Source: Lachnospiraceae bacterium
GTDB taxonomy: Bacteria; Bacillota_A; Clostridia; Lachnospirales; Lachnospiraceae
Reading direction: 5' to 3'
DNA length: 6,720 bases
Assembly (NCBI GenBank): GCA_017437705.1
Contig: JAFRYJ010000179.1
Coordinates: 1-6,720 of the forward strand
The notes beneath the pieces were generated by a model. That model was not told where the DNA came from, did no database searches, and saw only the letters and a program-made list of their open reading frames with translations. Of the stretch, positions 1 to 6,298 are shown piece by piece (the stretch's first letter is position 1; the number at the start of each line of letters is the position of its first letter). The translations under genes and the position numbers were made by a program.

Positions 1-97
1 CGAAGCCGGAGTTGTCGGCGCCGAAGAGGGCACCAAGCCCCGAAAGATACTTATGACGGCAGAGGAGTTTGAGGAGTTTATAGCAGAGGAATTCTGA
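1..97 (+). CDS. DNA translocase FtsK/SpoIIIE, C-terminal end (partial)
   Basis: This is the 3' end of a gene that enters from the left edge; 31 codons are visible before the TGA at 95-97, with the first complete codon at position 2. The visible residues include the pattern GVVGAEEGTKPRKILM followed by an acidic helix. This matches the end of the winged-helix gamma domain of FtsK/SpoIIIE translocases, where a G-[IV]-V-G-x-x-x-G-[ST]-K-P-R-x-[IV]-L segment is typical; the gamma domain reads polar DNA sequences to direct chromosome pumping at the division or sporulation septum. An FtsK/SpoIIIE gene next to rimO-pgsA-cinA is a common clostridial order, which supports the call. The ATPase motor lies outside the window, so FtsK and SpoIIIE paralogues cannot be told apart. 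Confidence 0.75.
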   Translation, partial: EAGVVGAEEGTKPRKILMTAEEFEEFIAEEF

Positions 98-112
98 GCG
101 GGAGATAATTAA

Positions 113-958
113 ATGTCATTTTTTCTTAACGGCAGGGCTGCGGCAGCATCGATAAAGGACGAGATCAGGGACAAGGTGAAGGCCTTTCGGGAGAAGGGAG
201 GAGATCTTTCCCTGGCAGTCGTTATAGTGGGAAACGACCCCGCATCGAAGATCTATGTGCGGAACAAGCAGAAGGCCTGCGAATATACGGGCATCGGGTC
301 CGTCACATACGAGCTGGACGCGGAGACCACAGAGGAAGAGCTCCTGCAGCTTATCAGCGAGCTTAACAATACGTCTTCGGTAACGGGCATACTGGTGCAG
401 ATGCCCCTGCCTCCTCAGATAAGGGAGGAAGCGGTCATCAACGCCATAGATCCCATAAAGGACGTGGACGGATTCCACCCGCTTAATATCGGTAAGATGT
501 TCACCGGGGATGATGCGCTTATCTCCTGTACGCCTGCGGGCATCATGGAGCTTTTAAGCCGGAACGGCATAGAACTGGAAGGAAAGGAATGCGTCATCGT
601 TGGCCGCAGCAATAACGTGAGCAAGCCCCTGGCCATCCTCATGCTCAGGGAGAACGCCACCGTTACGATCTGCCATTCAAAGACAAAGGATCTGGAGGAT
701 ATCTGCAGGAAGGCCGACGTGCTCGTAACGGCCATAGGAAGACCTGCATTCTTCGGAAGGGAATACATCAAAAAGGGAGCCGTCGTTGTGGACGTGGGCA
801 TCAACAGGGATGCCGAAGGAAAGCTCTGCGGCGACGTTGACCTTAAAGCTGTTGAGGACCGCGTGTCCTGCATAACACCCGTACCGGGCGGCGTCGGCCC
901 CATGACCGTGGCCATGCTGATGAAGAACTGCCTGGATGCGGCGGAAAGGCAAAGATGA
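113..958 (+). CDS. folD: Bifunctional methylenetetrahydrofolate dehydrogenase / methenyltetrahydrofolate cyclohydrolase FolD
   Basis: FolD interconverts 5,10-methylene-, 5,10-methenyl- and 10-formyl-tetrahydrofolate in the cytoplasm, using NADP(H), and so supplies one-carbon units for purine, formyl-Met and (in acetogens) acetyl-CoA synthesis. The protein has 281 residues, the usual family length. Catalytic-site motifs are all visible: YVRNK at 48-52 (the Tyr-x-x-x-Lys pair), GILVQMPLP at 92-100 with the conserved Gln96, and KDVDGFHP at 116-123 with Asp119. The nucleotide-binding loop GRSNNVSKP is at 164-172; the Gly usually found before [RK]P is Ser170 here, a small departure. PGGVGPMT at 258-265 is the C-terminal family signature. 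The ATG at 113 is preceded by GGGAG at 100-104 with an 8-nt gap. It starts 15 nt after the translocase stop and its TGA overlaps the rimO ATG by 4 nt, implying co-transcription and coupling. Confidence 0.97.
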   Translation: MSFFLNGRAAAASIKDEIRDKVKAFREKGGDLSLAVVIVGNDPASKIYVRNKQKACEYTGIGSVTYELDAETTEEELLQLISELNNTSSVTGILVQMPLPPQIREEAVINAIDPIKDVDGFHPLNIGKMFTGDDALISCTPAGIMELLSRNGIELEGKECVIVGRSNNVSKPLAILMLRENATVTICHSKTKDLEDICRKADVLVTAIGRPAFFGREYIKKGAVVVDVGINRDAEGKLCGDVDLKAVEDRVSCITPVPGGVGPMTVAMLMKNCLDAAERQR

Positions 959-2289
959 AGATACTTTTTATATCGCTGGGATGCGACAAGAACCTGTGCG
1001 ATTCTGAAGTGATGCTGAGGCTTTTAAGCGACAGTGGCCACGAGATAACGGATGATGAGAACGAGGCGGAGGCCGTCGTTATCAATACCTGCGGATTTAT
1101 TCAGTCGGCCAAGGAGGAGAGCATAGATACGATCCTCCGTATGGACGGTTTAAGGGAAAACGGCAGGCTCAAATACATCATCGCCGCGGGATGCATGTCC
1201 GAACGTTACAGGGACGAGATGCTTTCCGAGATGACCGAGGTGGATGCCATAGTCGGCACCACGTCATACGACCGCATCGTCGATGCGCTCAACGACTGCG
1301 TGAAGGGCGAAAGAAAGGGCTATTTCAGAAGCATAGACGACGATCCCGAGCCCAGGGAAAGGCTTCTTTCAGCCGGATCCCACAGGGCATATATAAAGAT
1401 CGCCGAGGGCTGCGACAAGCACTGCACCTACTGTGCCATACCCCTTATGAGGGGGCATTACAGGAGCAGGCCCGAGGAGGATGTGCTTAAGGAAGCTGAA
1501 GAGCTGGCGAAGGCGGGAGTTAGGGAGCTTATACTGGTAGCCCAGGAGACCACGCTTTACGGCAAAGACCTTTACGGCAGGAAAACGCTCCCCGCGCTTC
1601 TCAGAAAGCTCTGCAGGATCGACGGAATCGAATGGATAAGGCTTCTTTACTGTTATCCCGAGGAGATAACGAAGGAGCTTATAAATACAATGGCCTCGGA
1701 ACGGAAGATCGTCCATTATATAGACATGCCCATACAGAGCGGCTCCGACACGGTGCTGAAGAGGATGGGCAGGAGGATCACCGGGGAAAAGATCAGGGAG
1801 ATCGTTTCCCGCATAAGGGAGGGGATACCCGACATAGCGCTCCGCACCACCATCATTTCCGGCTTCCCCGGAGAGACGGAGGAGGAGCACGAAGAGACAC
1901 TGGAGCTCGTACGCGAGCTCAGGTTTGAAAGACTGGGAGTATTCGAGTATTCGAAGGAGGAGGGCACTCCCGCTGCGAAGCTGAAGCCACAGATCAGGGC
2001 GGACGTAAAGAGAAAGAGAAGAAACAGCATAATGGCCCTCCAGCAGAAGATCGCCTTTGAAAAGGCGGGATCAATGACGGGAAAGACCGTGAGCGCCATC
2101 GTTGAAGGAAAGCTCACGGATGAAAAGGATATATATCTCGGCAGGACCTACATGGACGCTCCGGACGTGGACGGATTCATATTCATCCGGTCTGAAGAGG
2201 AGCTTTTAAGCGGAGACATACTTGATGTTAAGGTCACAATGGCAAGGGAATATGATCTCATAGGGGAGGCAGACTATGAACATAGCTAA
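955..2289 (+). CDS. rimO: Ribosomal protein S12 methylthiotransferase RimO
   Basis: RimO is a radical-SAM enzyme that adds a methylthio group to a conserved Asp of ribosomal protein S12. The 444-residue product has the full three-domain layout. The N-terminal UPF0004 domain carries Cys10 (SLGCDKN), Cys46 (NTCGFI) and Cys80 (AAGCM), ligands of the auxiliary cluster. The radical-SAM core carries Cys153, Cys157 and Cys160 in EGCDKHCTYC, ligands of the SAM-binding 4Fe-4S cluster. A TRAM domain occupies roughly 375-440. The opening SLGCDKNLCDSE, in place of the MiaB-type TxGCQMN, and the EGCDKxCTYCAIP form favour RimO over the tRNA enzymes MiaB and MtaB. The ATG at 955 overlaps the folD stop (ATGA), with AAAGG at 945-949 as a weak ribosome binding site inside folD. 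The 3' end overlaps pgsA by 14 nt. No key residue is missing. Confidence 0.96.
   Translation: MKILFISLGCDKNLCDSEVMLRLLSDSGHEITDDENEAEAVVINTCGFIQSAKEESIDTILRMDGLRENGRLKYIIAAGCMSERYRDEMLSEMTEVDAIVGTTSYDRIVDALNDCVKGERKGYFRSIDDDPEPRERLLSAGSHRAYIKIAEGCDKHCTYCAIPLMRGHYRSRPEEDVLKEAEELAKAGVRELILVAQETTLYGKDLYGRKTLPALLRKLCRIDGIEWIRLLYCYPEEITKELINTMASERKIVHYIDMPIQSGSDTVLKRMGRRITGEKIREIVSRIREGIPDIALRTTIISGFPGETEEEHEETLELVRELRFERLGVFEYSKEEGTPAAKLKPQIRADVKRKRRNSIMALQQKIAFEKAGSMTGKTVSAIVEGKLTDEKDIYLGRTYMDAPDVDGFIFIRSEEELLSGDILDVKVTMAREYDLIGEADYEHS
2263..2269 (+). promoter_or_regulatory. Ribosome binding site of pgsA, inside rimO
   Basis: GGGGAGG lies 6 nt before the pgsA ATG at 2276 and within the last codons of rimO. 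It is close to the anti-Shine-Dalgarno consensus, and because rimO ribosomes pass through it, pgsA translation is probably coupled to rimO termination 14 nt into pgsA. Confidence 0.8.
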
Positions 2290-2818
2290 CAAACTAACGG
2301 TCATGAGAGTAGCGCTGATACCGTTCTTCGTGTTTTTCCTGATGAACGGCGACATGTGGGGCGGGGCATCGAAATGGATCGCCGTTGTCATATTCTGCAT
2401 CGCATGTGCGACAGACTGGTTTGACGGCAAGCTGGCCAGGAAGCTTAACCTGGTATCCACCTTCGGAAAATTCGCCGACCCGCTGGCCGACAAGATACTT
2501 GTGTCTTCGACCCTCATCTGCTTTACGGAGCTGGGTTACATAAGCTCCTGGATCGTTATCATCATCGTTGCGAGGGAGTTCATCATAAGCGGATTCAGAC
2601 TCGTTGCGGCTGAGAAGGGAAAGGTAATAGCAGCTAACATCTGGGGCAAGGCAAAGACCTTCGAGACCATGGTCATGCTCATCTTCGTAATGATGCAGCT
2701 GCCCTGGGACTGGGCGTATTACACAGGCCAGGTGCTGATATATGCGGCGCTGGCCCTCACGGTGATCTCACTGATCACTTACATCGTTGCCAACATCGGC
2801 ATTTTCAGGGAGGAATGA
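2276..2818 (+). CDS. pgsA: CDP-diacylglycerol--glycerol-3-phosphate 3-phosphatidyltransferase (PGP synthase)
   Basis: PgsA joins CDP-diacylglycerol and glycerol 3-phosphate to give phosphatidylglycerol phosphate, the committed step to phosphatidylglycerol and cardiolipin in the cytoplasmic membrane. The 180-residue protein has the complete CDP-alcohol phosphotransferase motif: Asp47, Asp50-Gly51, Ala54-Arg55, Gly64, Asp68 and Asp72, seen as DWFDGKLAR and GKFADPLAD. These Asp residues bind the two metal ions. The N-terminal NIANKLTVMR is the family's usual opening (N-x-P/A-N-x-L-T-x-x-R). Several hydrophobic segments (about 12-24, 33-46, 79-100, 120-136 and 150-176) fit a multi-helix membrane protein. 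The start lies inside rimO and is supported by a strong GGGGAGG at 2263-2269. The reading frame is intact. Other enzymes of the superfamily (PssA, cardiolipin synthases) are less likely given length and context. Confidence 0.94.
   Translation: MNIANKLTVMRVALIPFFVFFLMNGDMWGGASKWIAVVIFCIACATDWFDGKLARKLNLVSTFGKFADPLADKILVSSTLICFTELGYISSWIVIIIVAREFIISGFRLVAAEKGKVIAANIWGKAKTFETMVMLIFVMMQLPWDWAYYTGQVLIYAALALTVISLITYIVANIGIFREE
2807..2813 (+). promoter_or_regulatory. Ribosome binding site that fixes the GTG start of the cinA-like gene
   Basis: AGGGAGG overlaps the last pgsA codons and stands 9 nt before the GTG at 2823. It decides between that GTG and an in-frame ATG at 2787, which lies upstream of this site, inside pgsA, and has no comparable purine tract in front of it. 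Confidence 0.75.
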
Positions 2819-2822
2819 TACA

Positions 2823-3557
2823 GTGGCCAGGGCTATTGAGAATCCCTATTCAAAAATACTCAAGCTGATCGGCGTAAGCTACGGAGAACTGGCCGTGGAG
2901 CTGGAGGAGATATTCGAGGGAGTTGAGGATGTTCAGTATGAGCTCCGGGAAGAGGAAGACGGCATCCATCTGGAGTTCATAACGGTGACCTCGGACAAAA
3001 ACAAGGCATATGTAAAGCTGATCCCCTATATAGCAAAGCTTAAGGCCAGAAGGGGACTGGATATCTATGCCGAAAATGAGGAGGATACGCTGGAAGCAAG
3101 CCTGGTGAAGGTACTGGCGGACAGGAGGATGACCATCGCCACGGCCGAGTCCTGCACAGGCGGCCTGGTGGCGGCGACCATCATCAATGTTTCCGGAGCA
3201 TCGACAGTATATGAGCAGGGCGTTATCACCTATACGGACGAGGCCAAGAAGGAGCTTCTCGGAGTTTCGGAGGAGACGCTTAAGGAGCATACGGCCGTAA
3301 GCTATGAAACTGCAAAGGAGATGGCCGAAAAGGTGGCGGAGATCTCCGGTACCCGCATCGGCGTGTCCACTACAGGTGTGGCCGGTCCTCTGGGAGGCAC
3401 GAAGGACGATCCGCCGGGCACCGTATATATAGGCGTTTCCATAAACGGTGAGACCACCGTTAAGAGATGCTTTTTCAGGGGAACAAGGAACACGATCCGC
3501 CGCGAGGCGGCAAGATATGCCATCGATATGGTAAGAAGAATGGCTCAGGAATACTAG
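2823..3557 (+). CDS. CinA/PncC-family nicotinamide-nucleotide amidohydrolase lacking the MoCF domain
   Basis: With the GTG start at 2823 the product has 244 residues. The C-terminal part (about 90-244) is the CinA C-terminal domain, known in PncC to deamidate nicotinamide mononucleotide to nicotinate mononucleotide in pyridine-nucleotide salvage. Visible signatures are TAESCTGG at 107-114 (with the catalytic Ser110), the VITYTDEAK segment at 134-142 matching the usual Y-[ST]-[ND]-E-A-K, and GVAGP at 185-189 followed by PPGTVYIGV. Residues about 10-88 resemble the middle, KH-like part of full-length CinA: a KLIGVSYGEL segment stands where CinA has its F-G-[IV]-x-E-S segment, and IYAENEEDTLE where it has IYGxxxxTLE. 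The N-terminal MoCF (COG1058) domain, normally about 170 residues, is absent. Upstream DNA is fully used by intact pgsA, so this is not a simple frameshift. It lies 4 nt after pgsA and is likely co-transcribed. The family call is firm; the activity is inferred. Confidence 0.88.
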   Translation: MARAIENPYSKILKLIGVSYGELAVELEEIFEGVEDVQYELREEEDGIHLEFITVTSDKNKAYVKLIPYIAKLKARRGLDIYAENEEDTLEASLVKVLADRRMTIATAESCTGGLVAATIINVSGASTVYEQGVITYTDEAKKELLGVSEETLKEHTAVSYETAKEMAEKVAEISGTRIGVSTTGVAGPLGGTKDDPPGTVYIGVSINGETTVKRCFFRGTRNTIRREAARYAIDMVRRMAQEY

Positions 3558-3584
3558 GGACCGTAAGGCGTCAGCCTCCGTCCC
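3557..3584 (+). other. Imperfect hairpin at the 3' end of the cinA-like gene
   Basis: GGGAC at 3557-3561 pairs with GTCCC at 3580-3584, and AGGC at 3566-3569 pairs with GCCT at 3574-3577 around a GTCA loop; four against two unpaired bases form an internal loop. It begins on the last base of the stop codon. No T-run follows, so it is not a standard intrinsic terminator, though it sits where one would be expected between the housekeeping run and the lipoprotein gene. It could slow decay of the upstream message or be a weak or factor-dependent end. The pairing is seen; the role is a guess. Confidence 0.4.
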
Positions 3585-3628
3585 GGATAATTGTCTGAAC
3601 GCAACTCAAATCTTTTAAGAGGTCTTCT

Positions 3629-5560
3629 ATGTTTGGTAAAAAAGGATTGCTTACAATTGCATTACTGGCCTTTTTGTCCATGTTCGCTTTTGCGGGCTGC
3701 AGCGGCAGCAGTGCCTCTGCGGGCTTCAGCGGAACGATGGAATTAAGCGATACCTTCCAGGGACAGAGGACCGTGGAGGTCGTCCTGGGAGCGGGATTTA
3801 CCGGGGACCGCCTTGAAGGTAAAGAGTCGAAGCTCCTGGAGATACTGAAAAATGCTCCCGACGGCGTAACGATAAATGTGAACGACAGCATGTCCCTCAT
3901 CACATTTACATTCGATTTCAGGAGCGTTACGGGATATACGAATGCGGTAACGGAGCTTATCGGAAGCAATTTTAAAAAGCGGACCGGCAGCGACATCTGC
4001 GTGTATTACAACAGGGAAAACAGCTCATTTAAACGGGGCACCACATTTGTCGAGAACTTTTCCGCGGCCGACGTAGCCAGATGGCTGTTTGACAGGATGG
4101 CGGAGGAGGGCATCCTCAGGGAGGATGACGAGTTTACAGAGCTCTTCACCGACAACGGCTCCGTTCTCTACCTCAACGGACAGGAGGTCTGCGAGGGTAC
4201 CGATCCCTACCGCGTCTCCACGGTGGAGGATCATTACATTACAGGCATAGACATACAGACGGAGATAACGGACAGCGGCTACAAGGTGGATATCTCCTTC
4301 CGCGGAAATACCGCCAAGCTGTCATCCATGGGCAAGACCCTTACGAAAAAGCTGAGGGACAGCGTTCCCACCGACGGCAACATCGTATCCGTTACGGATG
4401 ATGATATAAAGACCTACACCATTTCCTTCAAGGCGTCGGGGGTGGAGGAATTCACCCAGAAGATGAACAAGGTGCTTTCGTCTAAGACATCATACGTGAA
4501 GCTGAACAGCGGCGCCGCTGACGACGGAGGGGAAGGCGACGGGCAGGAGGATCCTGATCTCAAGGCAGTAACGGGCATAACCATTTACGCGGACGCGTCC
4601 TATTATCTTGATTATGGGGACGACGGCTCGAATATCACGTATTCGGTGCTGGCGTCGCCGGATTATACGGTGGACAGCATCTCGTCTGGTTTCGGCACCA
4701 TGGGCGGCCGGGACTATGAGTATACGGATGAATTCTGCATCGTCAGGGCTTCGACACAGGTGCCCGATCCGGTGGATATAAGCTTCAGCTACAGCGTTTC
4801 CATCAGATCCATAACCGTAGCAACGGACGTTAAGAACGAAAGCCTGCTGGAGAGGACCATAGTCTTCACCCTTTCCAAGGATGAATACAGACTTATCGGA
4901 GAGCAGTTTGAAAAGCGGATCAACAGCCATCTGCCCGAGGATACGGAATGCGAGAAGACGGTCAATGACCGTACGGTGGATTACAAAGTGGTATTCACCG
5001 CAGAGTCGGGAGATGAGCTGGGAAGGATCACCAATTCGTTCCTGGGAGGAAATGATGAGAATGTCCAGGCTTCGCTGACAGGAGGCAGGGACAAGAAGAG
5101 GAATATTAAGAACATCACCTATTCGTTTACGGATTCCATCAATTTTACAAACATACTGGGAGGATCCAGGATAACCGACGGCATCACCTATTCCTTCAGT
5201 TATCCCAACGGCTTCAGCGGCTCCTTCAGCGGCGGCGGCAGCTATGAGAACGCCTCGTCCGAGGGAAGCACCGTTACCTGCACCACAATGAACAAGAGCA
5301 TCACGGTGGCTTCGGGGGGAAGCAGGATCAATATCTCCGGATGGACGATAATGATACTGTGGATCCTGTCGGCAGCGGCAACGCTGGTGCTGTCATTACT
5401 GTACAGGAAAAAGATCTTAAGCTTTATAAAGGGCAAAGAGAACAGGTGGATCGATCTGGATATAAGGACCAGGAGGCAGTATAAGCGGCTGGGCATCTAT
5501 GCGGCCGTGCTGGTAACGTTCATATTCATGACGGCCAGGCTGGTCTTCGGAATATATTAA
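3629..5560 (+). CDS. Predicted lipoprotein with three repeated extracellular modules and two C-terminal membrane helices, family not recognised
   Basis: I do not recognise the family of this 643-residue protein. Residues 1-24 look like a lipoprotein signal peptide: a GKK basic start, a hydrophobic core and a lipobox-like FAGC with Cys24 as the candidate lipidated residue (Phe at -3 is less common than Leu). Residues 25 to about 568 would be outside the cell and are rich in alternating beta-type segments, Ser, Thr, Gly and Asp. They contain three diverged copies of one module (about 45-112, 217-286 and 407-474), and an acidic Gly/Asp-rich linker at 297-310. Membrane helices are predicted at about 573-592 and 622-641, separated by a strongly basic loop (RKK, KGKENR, RTRRQYKR) that should face the cytoplasm. 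The ATG has AAGAGG at 3617-3622, 6 nt ahead. It precedes a response regulator and sensor kinase on the same strand, suggesting a shared envelope-sensing role. A distant LppM/DUF3153-type relation is possible but untested. Confidence 0.85.
   Translation: MFGKKGLLTIALLAFLSMFAFAGCSGSSASAGFSGTMELSDTFQGQRTVEVVLGAGFTGDRLEGKESKLLEILKNAPDGVTINVNDSMSLITFTFDFRSVTGYTNAVTELIGSNFKKRTGSDICVYYNRENSSFKRGTTFVENFSAADVARWLFDRMAEEGILREDDEFTELFTDNGSVLYLNGQEVCEGTDPYRVSTVEDHYITGIDIQTEITDSGYKVDISFRGNTAKLSSMGKTLTKKLRDSVPTDGNIVSVTDDDIKTYTISFKASGVEEFTQKMNKVLSSKTSYVKLNSGAADDGGEGDGQEDPDLKAVTGITIYADASYYLDYGDDGSNITYSVLASPDYTVDSISSGFGTMGGRDYEYTDEFCIVRASTQVPDPVDISFSYSVSIRSITVATDVKNESLLERTIVFTLSKDEYRLIGEQFEKRINSHLPEDTECEKTVNDRTVDYKVVFTAESGDELGRITNSFLGGNDENVQASLTGGRDKKRNIKNITYSFTDSINFTNILGGSRITDGITYSFSYPNGFSGSFSGGGSYENASSEGSTVTCTTMNKSITVASGGSRINISGWTIMILWILSAAATLVLSLLYRKKILSFIKGKENRWIDLDIRTRRQYKRLGIYAAVLVTFIFMTARLVFGIY
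3761..5050 (+). repeat. Three diverged protein-level repeats within the lipoprotein
   Basis: Residues 45-112 (nt 3761-3964), 217-286 (4277-4486) and 407-474 (4847-5050) share one pattern. Each begins with a beta strand (RTVEVVLG, YKVDISFRG, RTIVFTLSK), continues through a charged helical stretch with a Pro-Asp or Pro-x-Asp turn (NAPDG, SVPTDG, HLPED), then a strand of the form Y-x-[IV]-x-F or its like (ITFTFDF, YTISFKAS, YKVVFTAES), and ends in a helix closing on a Leu-Ile/Ser/Gly turn (TELIGSN, NKVLSSK, NSFLGGN). Spacing between copies is about 170-190 residues, so the whole ectodomain may be three larger units. The DNA itself is not obviously repeated, so duplication is old. Found by eye, not by a scored alignment. 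Confidence 0.6.
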
Positions 5561-5575
5561 TGGACAGGATAATAA

Positions 5576-5593
5576 AAAGCTGACAGCAGCTTT
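5576..5593 (+). other. Perfect 7-bp hairpin between lipoprotein and response regulator genes
   Basis: AAAGCTG at 5576-5582 pairs exactly with CAGCTTT at 5587-5593 around an ACAG loop. It lies in the 54-nt gap after the lipoprotein stop and 10 nt before the regulator's AGGAG ribosome binding site. There is no T-run after the stem, so full termination is unlikely; a processing site or a modest translational control element is possible. The stem is short and could arise by chance. Confidence 0.35.
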
Positions 5594-5614
5594 GCAGATA
5601 CAGAGGAGAAGGCA

Positions 5615-6298
5615 ATGGCAGATATTAAGGTAATGATCGTAGACGACGAAGCCCGTATGAGAAAGCTGGTATACGACTTTCTCACAAAAGCCGGCTATGA
5701 GGTCATAGAAGCTGCAGACGGTGAGGAAGCCCTGGAGAAGTTCTACGAGATGAACGATCTGGGACTCATAATACTGGATATAATGATGCCCAGGATGGAC
5801 GGCTGGGAGGTGTGCCGGGAGATAAGGAAGGTATCACAGGTGCCGATCATCATGCTCACGGCAAAGAGCACCGAGGAAGACGAGCTTCTCGGCTTCGAGC
5901 TGGGCGTTGACGAGTATATTACTAAGCCCTTCAGCCCCAAGATACTGGTGGCCAGAGTCGATGCCATCGTCAGAAGGAGCAAGGGCGTCGGTGCGGATGA
6001 TGTTATCGAAGCCGGCGGCATCAGGCTCGACAAGGCGGCCCACGAGGTCACCATAGACGGCGAGCCCGTAGAGCTGTCTTACAAGGAATTCGAGCTCCTT
6101 AATTATTTCGTTGTAAATCAGGGCATTGCCCTCTCAAGGGGGAAGATACTGAACAACGTCTGGAATTACGATTATTTCGGCGATGCCAGGACGATCGATA
6201 CCCACGTTAAGAAGCTGAGGAGCAAGCTTGGGGAAAAGGGTAATTACATCAAGACGATCTGGGGCATGGGCTATAAATTCGAGGTCTCCAAAGAATGA
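5615..6298 (+). CDS. OmpR/PhoB-family response regulator
   Basis: This 227-residue cytoplasmic protein should be phosphorylated by the partner kinase encoded just downstream and then bind DNA to control transcription. The receiver domain (about 4-120) has the acidic pair Asp10-Asp11, phospho-acceptor Asp55 in LIILDIMMP, Thr82 (MLTAK), Tyr101 and Lys104 in the KPF motif, all as in active receivers. The C-terminal winged-helix domain (about 128-225) shows the family's landmarks: an ELSYKEFELL segment, an NNVWNYDYFGD stretch, RTIDTHVKKLRSKL covering the recognition helix, and IKTIWGMGYKF in the wing. Length and residues are all normal. The ATG is supported by AGGAG at 5604-5608, 6 nt upstream. 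Its TGA overlaps the next gene's ATG (ATGA), the classic coupling of regulator and kinase. Targets cannot be read from the sequence; the adjacent lipoprotein gene is the obvious candidate for a functional partner. Confidence 0.96.
   Translation: MADIKVMIVDDEARMRKLVYDFLTKAGYEVIEAADGEEALEKFYEMNDLGLIILDIMMPRMDGWEVCREIRKVSQVPIIMLTAKSTEEDELLGFELGVDEYITKPFSPKILVARVDAIVRRSKGVGADDVIEAGGIRLDKAAHEVTIDGEPVELSYKEFELLNYFVVNQGIALSRGKILNNVWNYDYFGDARTIDTHVKKLRSKLGEKGNYIKTIWGMGYKFEVSKE

Noticed and set aside
415..915. Open frame of 166 codons on the - strand
   Set aside because: It is antisense to folD, Ser/Met/Pro-rich in the way reverse-frame translations of coding DNA are, and has no recognisable domain.
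1369..1890. Open frame of 173 codons on the - strand
   Set aside because: It lies wholly within the radical-SAM part of rimO, whose + strand frame has all catalytic residues; no independent support.
551..2211. CTTTTAAGC occurring at 551-559, 1021-1029 and 2203-2211
   Set aside because: Each copy is in frame as Leu-Leu-Ser inside folD or rimO and reflects codon-pair preference; spacing is irregular and no site function is suggested.
2787..2822. In-frame ATG upstream of the cinA-like GTG start, giving 12 extra residues
   Set aside because: It lies inside pgsA without a purine-rich site, while AGGGAGG at 2807-2813 is well placed for GTG at 2823.
2850..3290. Open frame of 146 codons on the - strand
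   Set aside because: Antisense to the cinA-like gene with no start signal or domain of its own.
3591..3618. TTGTCT and TTTTAA as a possible -35/-10 promoter pair before the lipoprotein gene
   Set aside because: Spacing is near 16 nt, but transcription would begin after the ribosome binding site at 3617-3622 and almost at the ATG, so it cannot serve this gene as read.
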